From Desulfurococcales archaeon (GTDB lineage Archaea > Thermoproteota > Thermoprotei_A > Sulfolobales > NBVN01), in assembly GCA_027083115.1 (NCBI GenBank), contig JALWQN010000060.1:1-5597 (forward strand): a stretch of DNA of 5,597 nucleotides, read 5' to 3'. Position numbers and translations under genes: made by a program. This document shows positions 4,262 to 5,597 of the stretch, in pieces; positions within the stretch are counted from its first letter, which is position 1, and the number at the start of each line of letters is the position of its first letter. The notes below the pieces were generated by a model that saw only the letters and a list, made by a program, of their open reading frames with translations, had not been told where the DNA came from and searched no databases.

Positions 4262-5597
4262 GTTTCAGTGTAGAAACAACCTGTCCTAAGGCTATTCCGC
4301 CATCATTCATGGGTACTTCATGAGGTAACTTAACACTCAGATCTTCCTTACCTAAGGCTTCCCTCAATCCTCGAACTATGTAGTCATTAACGCCAGCACC
4401 TCCAGAAATAACTACACCAGAAATTTCTTTCCTTAATCCCTTCACATGCTGAAGTACAATCTTACCTAAGCCGTAACCTACGCCGTATTGAGCTGTTAAA
4501 CCAATTGATTTAGCTGAGTTTAGGTCTGGATTAACTCTATTAGCTAATTCCTTAAAGAACTTATCCAAGTAAAGAATAGCCTGACCATCCCCATCTAATC
4601 CAGTACTTAAAGCATCAAGCAATTCTTCCTCTACTTTACCGCCTCTGGAGAAAGCCTCTAGAGCTATTGCCGGTTCCCCCTCATAGGTTCTAAGTAGCCT
4701 AACTCCAAGATAAGCAGATATAGCATCAAGGAAGCGCCCAGTAGATGATGAATTAATGTATTTGCCGGCCTTAATTGCCTTATCAAGCAATACAACTTCT
4801 TTCATGCCCAGCCTCAAGCCCTTAATAGCTCCAGAGAGTCTTAAGATTTCGGTCACTTCATCTACACTCATAATGGTGAGAAGGGCGCTCGCCAAATACC
4901 GGGCTGGTCTAACCGTTGATTCATCACCTACTAGAGGTAGGTACTGCAGATGACCAACCCTACTATAATTAAGGTCGGAATCAACCTCAAGGACCTCACC
5001 GCCCCATATGGAGCCATCATCGCCGTAACCAACGCCGTCCACAACTACGGCTATATAGCGCTCACCAATTAAGTTAGTCTCAACACCTGCTGTGAGCGCG
5101 TGAGCGTAATGGTGCTGTAACTCAATAATCTCACACCCCCATTCTTCTGCGTAGCTGATGCCAAGCGCTCTAGAGCTATAGGAGGGGTGTTTATCAATCA
5201 CTATTATTGCGTTACGGGTGTTTATCCTGTAATTACTTATGAAGAACTTAAGGTACTTATCCATATCTCTTAATGTATCAAGATCGCTTAAGTCACCAAT
5301 GAACTGGGTCAGCACCACCTTATCCTCAAAACCTACTGCTCCAGCCGTCTGAAGCTCTGCACCTAGAGCAATAACTTCTTTAGGGAGTTCAGCACTCAGC
5401 CGAAACCACTTGGGGGCATAACCACGTCCCCTCCTTAACAGGACGGGCTCTTTATCCGTAAACCTCAATACTGAATCATCGACCCTATTTACTATTTCCC
5501 TGTCATGAATTAGGAAGTAGTCAGCAATACCTCTTAATTTGCTAAAAGCACACTTCTCATTAATGCACATAGGCTTACTGACTGAGTTACCACTTGT
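4251..5597 (-). CDS. hypF: HypF, carbamoyltransferase (C-terminal part, partial at window edge)
   Basis: HypF makes carbamoyl-adenylate from carbamoyl phosphate and ATP and transfers the carbamoyl group to the HypE C-terminal cysteine. The frame is open past the first visible Met (5570) to the right edge and reads TSGNSVSKP, the HypF YrdC-domain TSGN motif. The gene therefore starts outside the window and 448 residues are visible. Numbered from the edge, residues 1 to about 65 end the YrdC-like domain (HDREIVNRVDDS at 31-42, RRGRGYAP at 55-62). The rest is the Kae1-like carbamoyltransferase domain: QHHYAH at 161-166, DGVGYGDDGSIWGGE at 187-201, SSTGR at 284-288, YEGEPAIALE at 305-314, SGGAGVN at 398-404 and MNDGGIALGQ at 430-439. 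Full HypF proteins are about 750 residues, so the acylphosphatase domain, zinc fingers and most of YrdC lie beyond the edge. It ends convergently inside hypB. No promoter is visible. Confidence 0.96.
   Translation of the reverse strand, partial: TSGNSVSKPMCINEKCAFSKLRGIADYFLIHDREIVNRVDDSVLRFTDKEPVLLRRGRGYAPKWFRLSAELPKEVIALGAELQTAGAVGFEDKVVLTQFIGDLSDLDTLRDMDKYLKFFISNYRINTRNAIIVIDKHPSYSSRALGISYAEEWGCEIIELQHHYAHALTAGVETNLIGERYIAVVVDGVGYGDDGSIWGGEVLEVDSDLNYSRVGHLQYLPLVGDESTVRPARYLASALLTIMSVDEVTEILRLSGAIKGLRLGMKEVVLLDKAIKAGKYINSSSTGRFLDAISAYLGVRLLRTYEGEPAIALEAFSRGGKVEEELLDALSTGLDGDGQAILYLDKFFKELANRVNPDLNSAKSIGLTAQYGVGYGLGKIVLQHVKGLRKEISGVVISGGAGVNDYIVRGLREALGKEDLSVKLPHEVPMNDGGIALGQVVSTLKLRD

Noticed and set aside
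4756..4953. Plus-strand open frame inside hypF
   Set aside because: It is antisense to the Kae1-like domain of hypF and shows no independent support.
4251..5570. A complete 439-residue HypF-like protein starting at 5570
   Set aside because: The frame stays open to the window edge and encodes the YrdC TSGN motif upstream, so the Met at 5570 is internal and the gene is partial.

Overview
The window is a compact [NiFe]-hydrogenase maturation (hyp) cluster from an archaeon, most likely a thermophilic member of the Thermoproteota (Crenarchaeota). The archaeal assignment rests on several things. HypB is replaced by a Mrp/MinD-type ATPase. HypA carries the long archaeal insert between its two CxxC pairs. 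Ribosome-binding sites match the archaeal 16S tail (GGTGA, GAGGTGAT). Starts are often TTG or CTG, AGG is the usual arginine codon, and the left-edge gene ends in a threonine-rich stalk plus a membrane anchor, as many archaeal surface proteins do. The genus cannot be fixed from the sequence.

Layout from left to right: (1) 1-404 (+), the 3' end of a gene for a surface protein with a Thr-rich stalk and C-terminal membrane anchor. (2) 428-1582 (-), hypD, convergent with the surface gene across 23 bp. (3) 1583-1671, an 89-bp divergent promoter region. (4) 1672-2706 (+), hypE. (5) 2792-3049 (+), hypC, which appears to start at a CTG codon. (6) 3102-3494 (+), hypA. (7) 3491-4261 (+), the ATPase-type hypB, joined to hypA by an ATGA overlap. 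(8) 4251-5597 (-), the C-terminal 448 residues of HypF, convergent with hypB, overlapping it by 11 bp and running off the right edge. No gap exceeds 300 bp, and no RNA genes, CRISPR arrays or mobile elements were seen.

Together the products cover the whole Hyp pathway. HypF makes a carbamoyl group from carbamoyl phosphate and passes it to the C-terminal cysteine of HypE. HypE dehydrates it to a thiocyanate. The HypC-HypD complex assembles Fe(CN)2CO and delivers it to the hydrogenase large subunit. HypA and the HypB ATPase then insert nickel. The hydrogenase structural genes are not in this window.

The cluster is a recognisable known system rather than a new one. The points most worth a second look are the forced CTG start of hypC (a standard caller would lose the essential Cys2), the ATPase-type HypB without the Mrp CxxC, an apparent separate promoter before hypD, hypE, hypC and hypA, and an excess of the palindrome CTTAAG.
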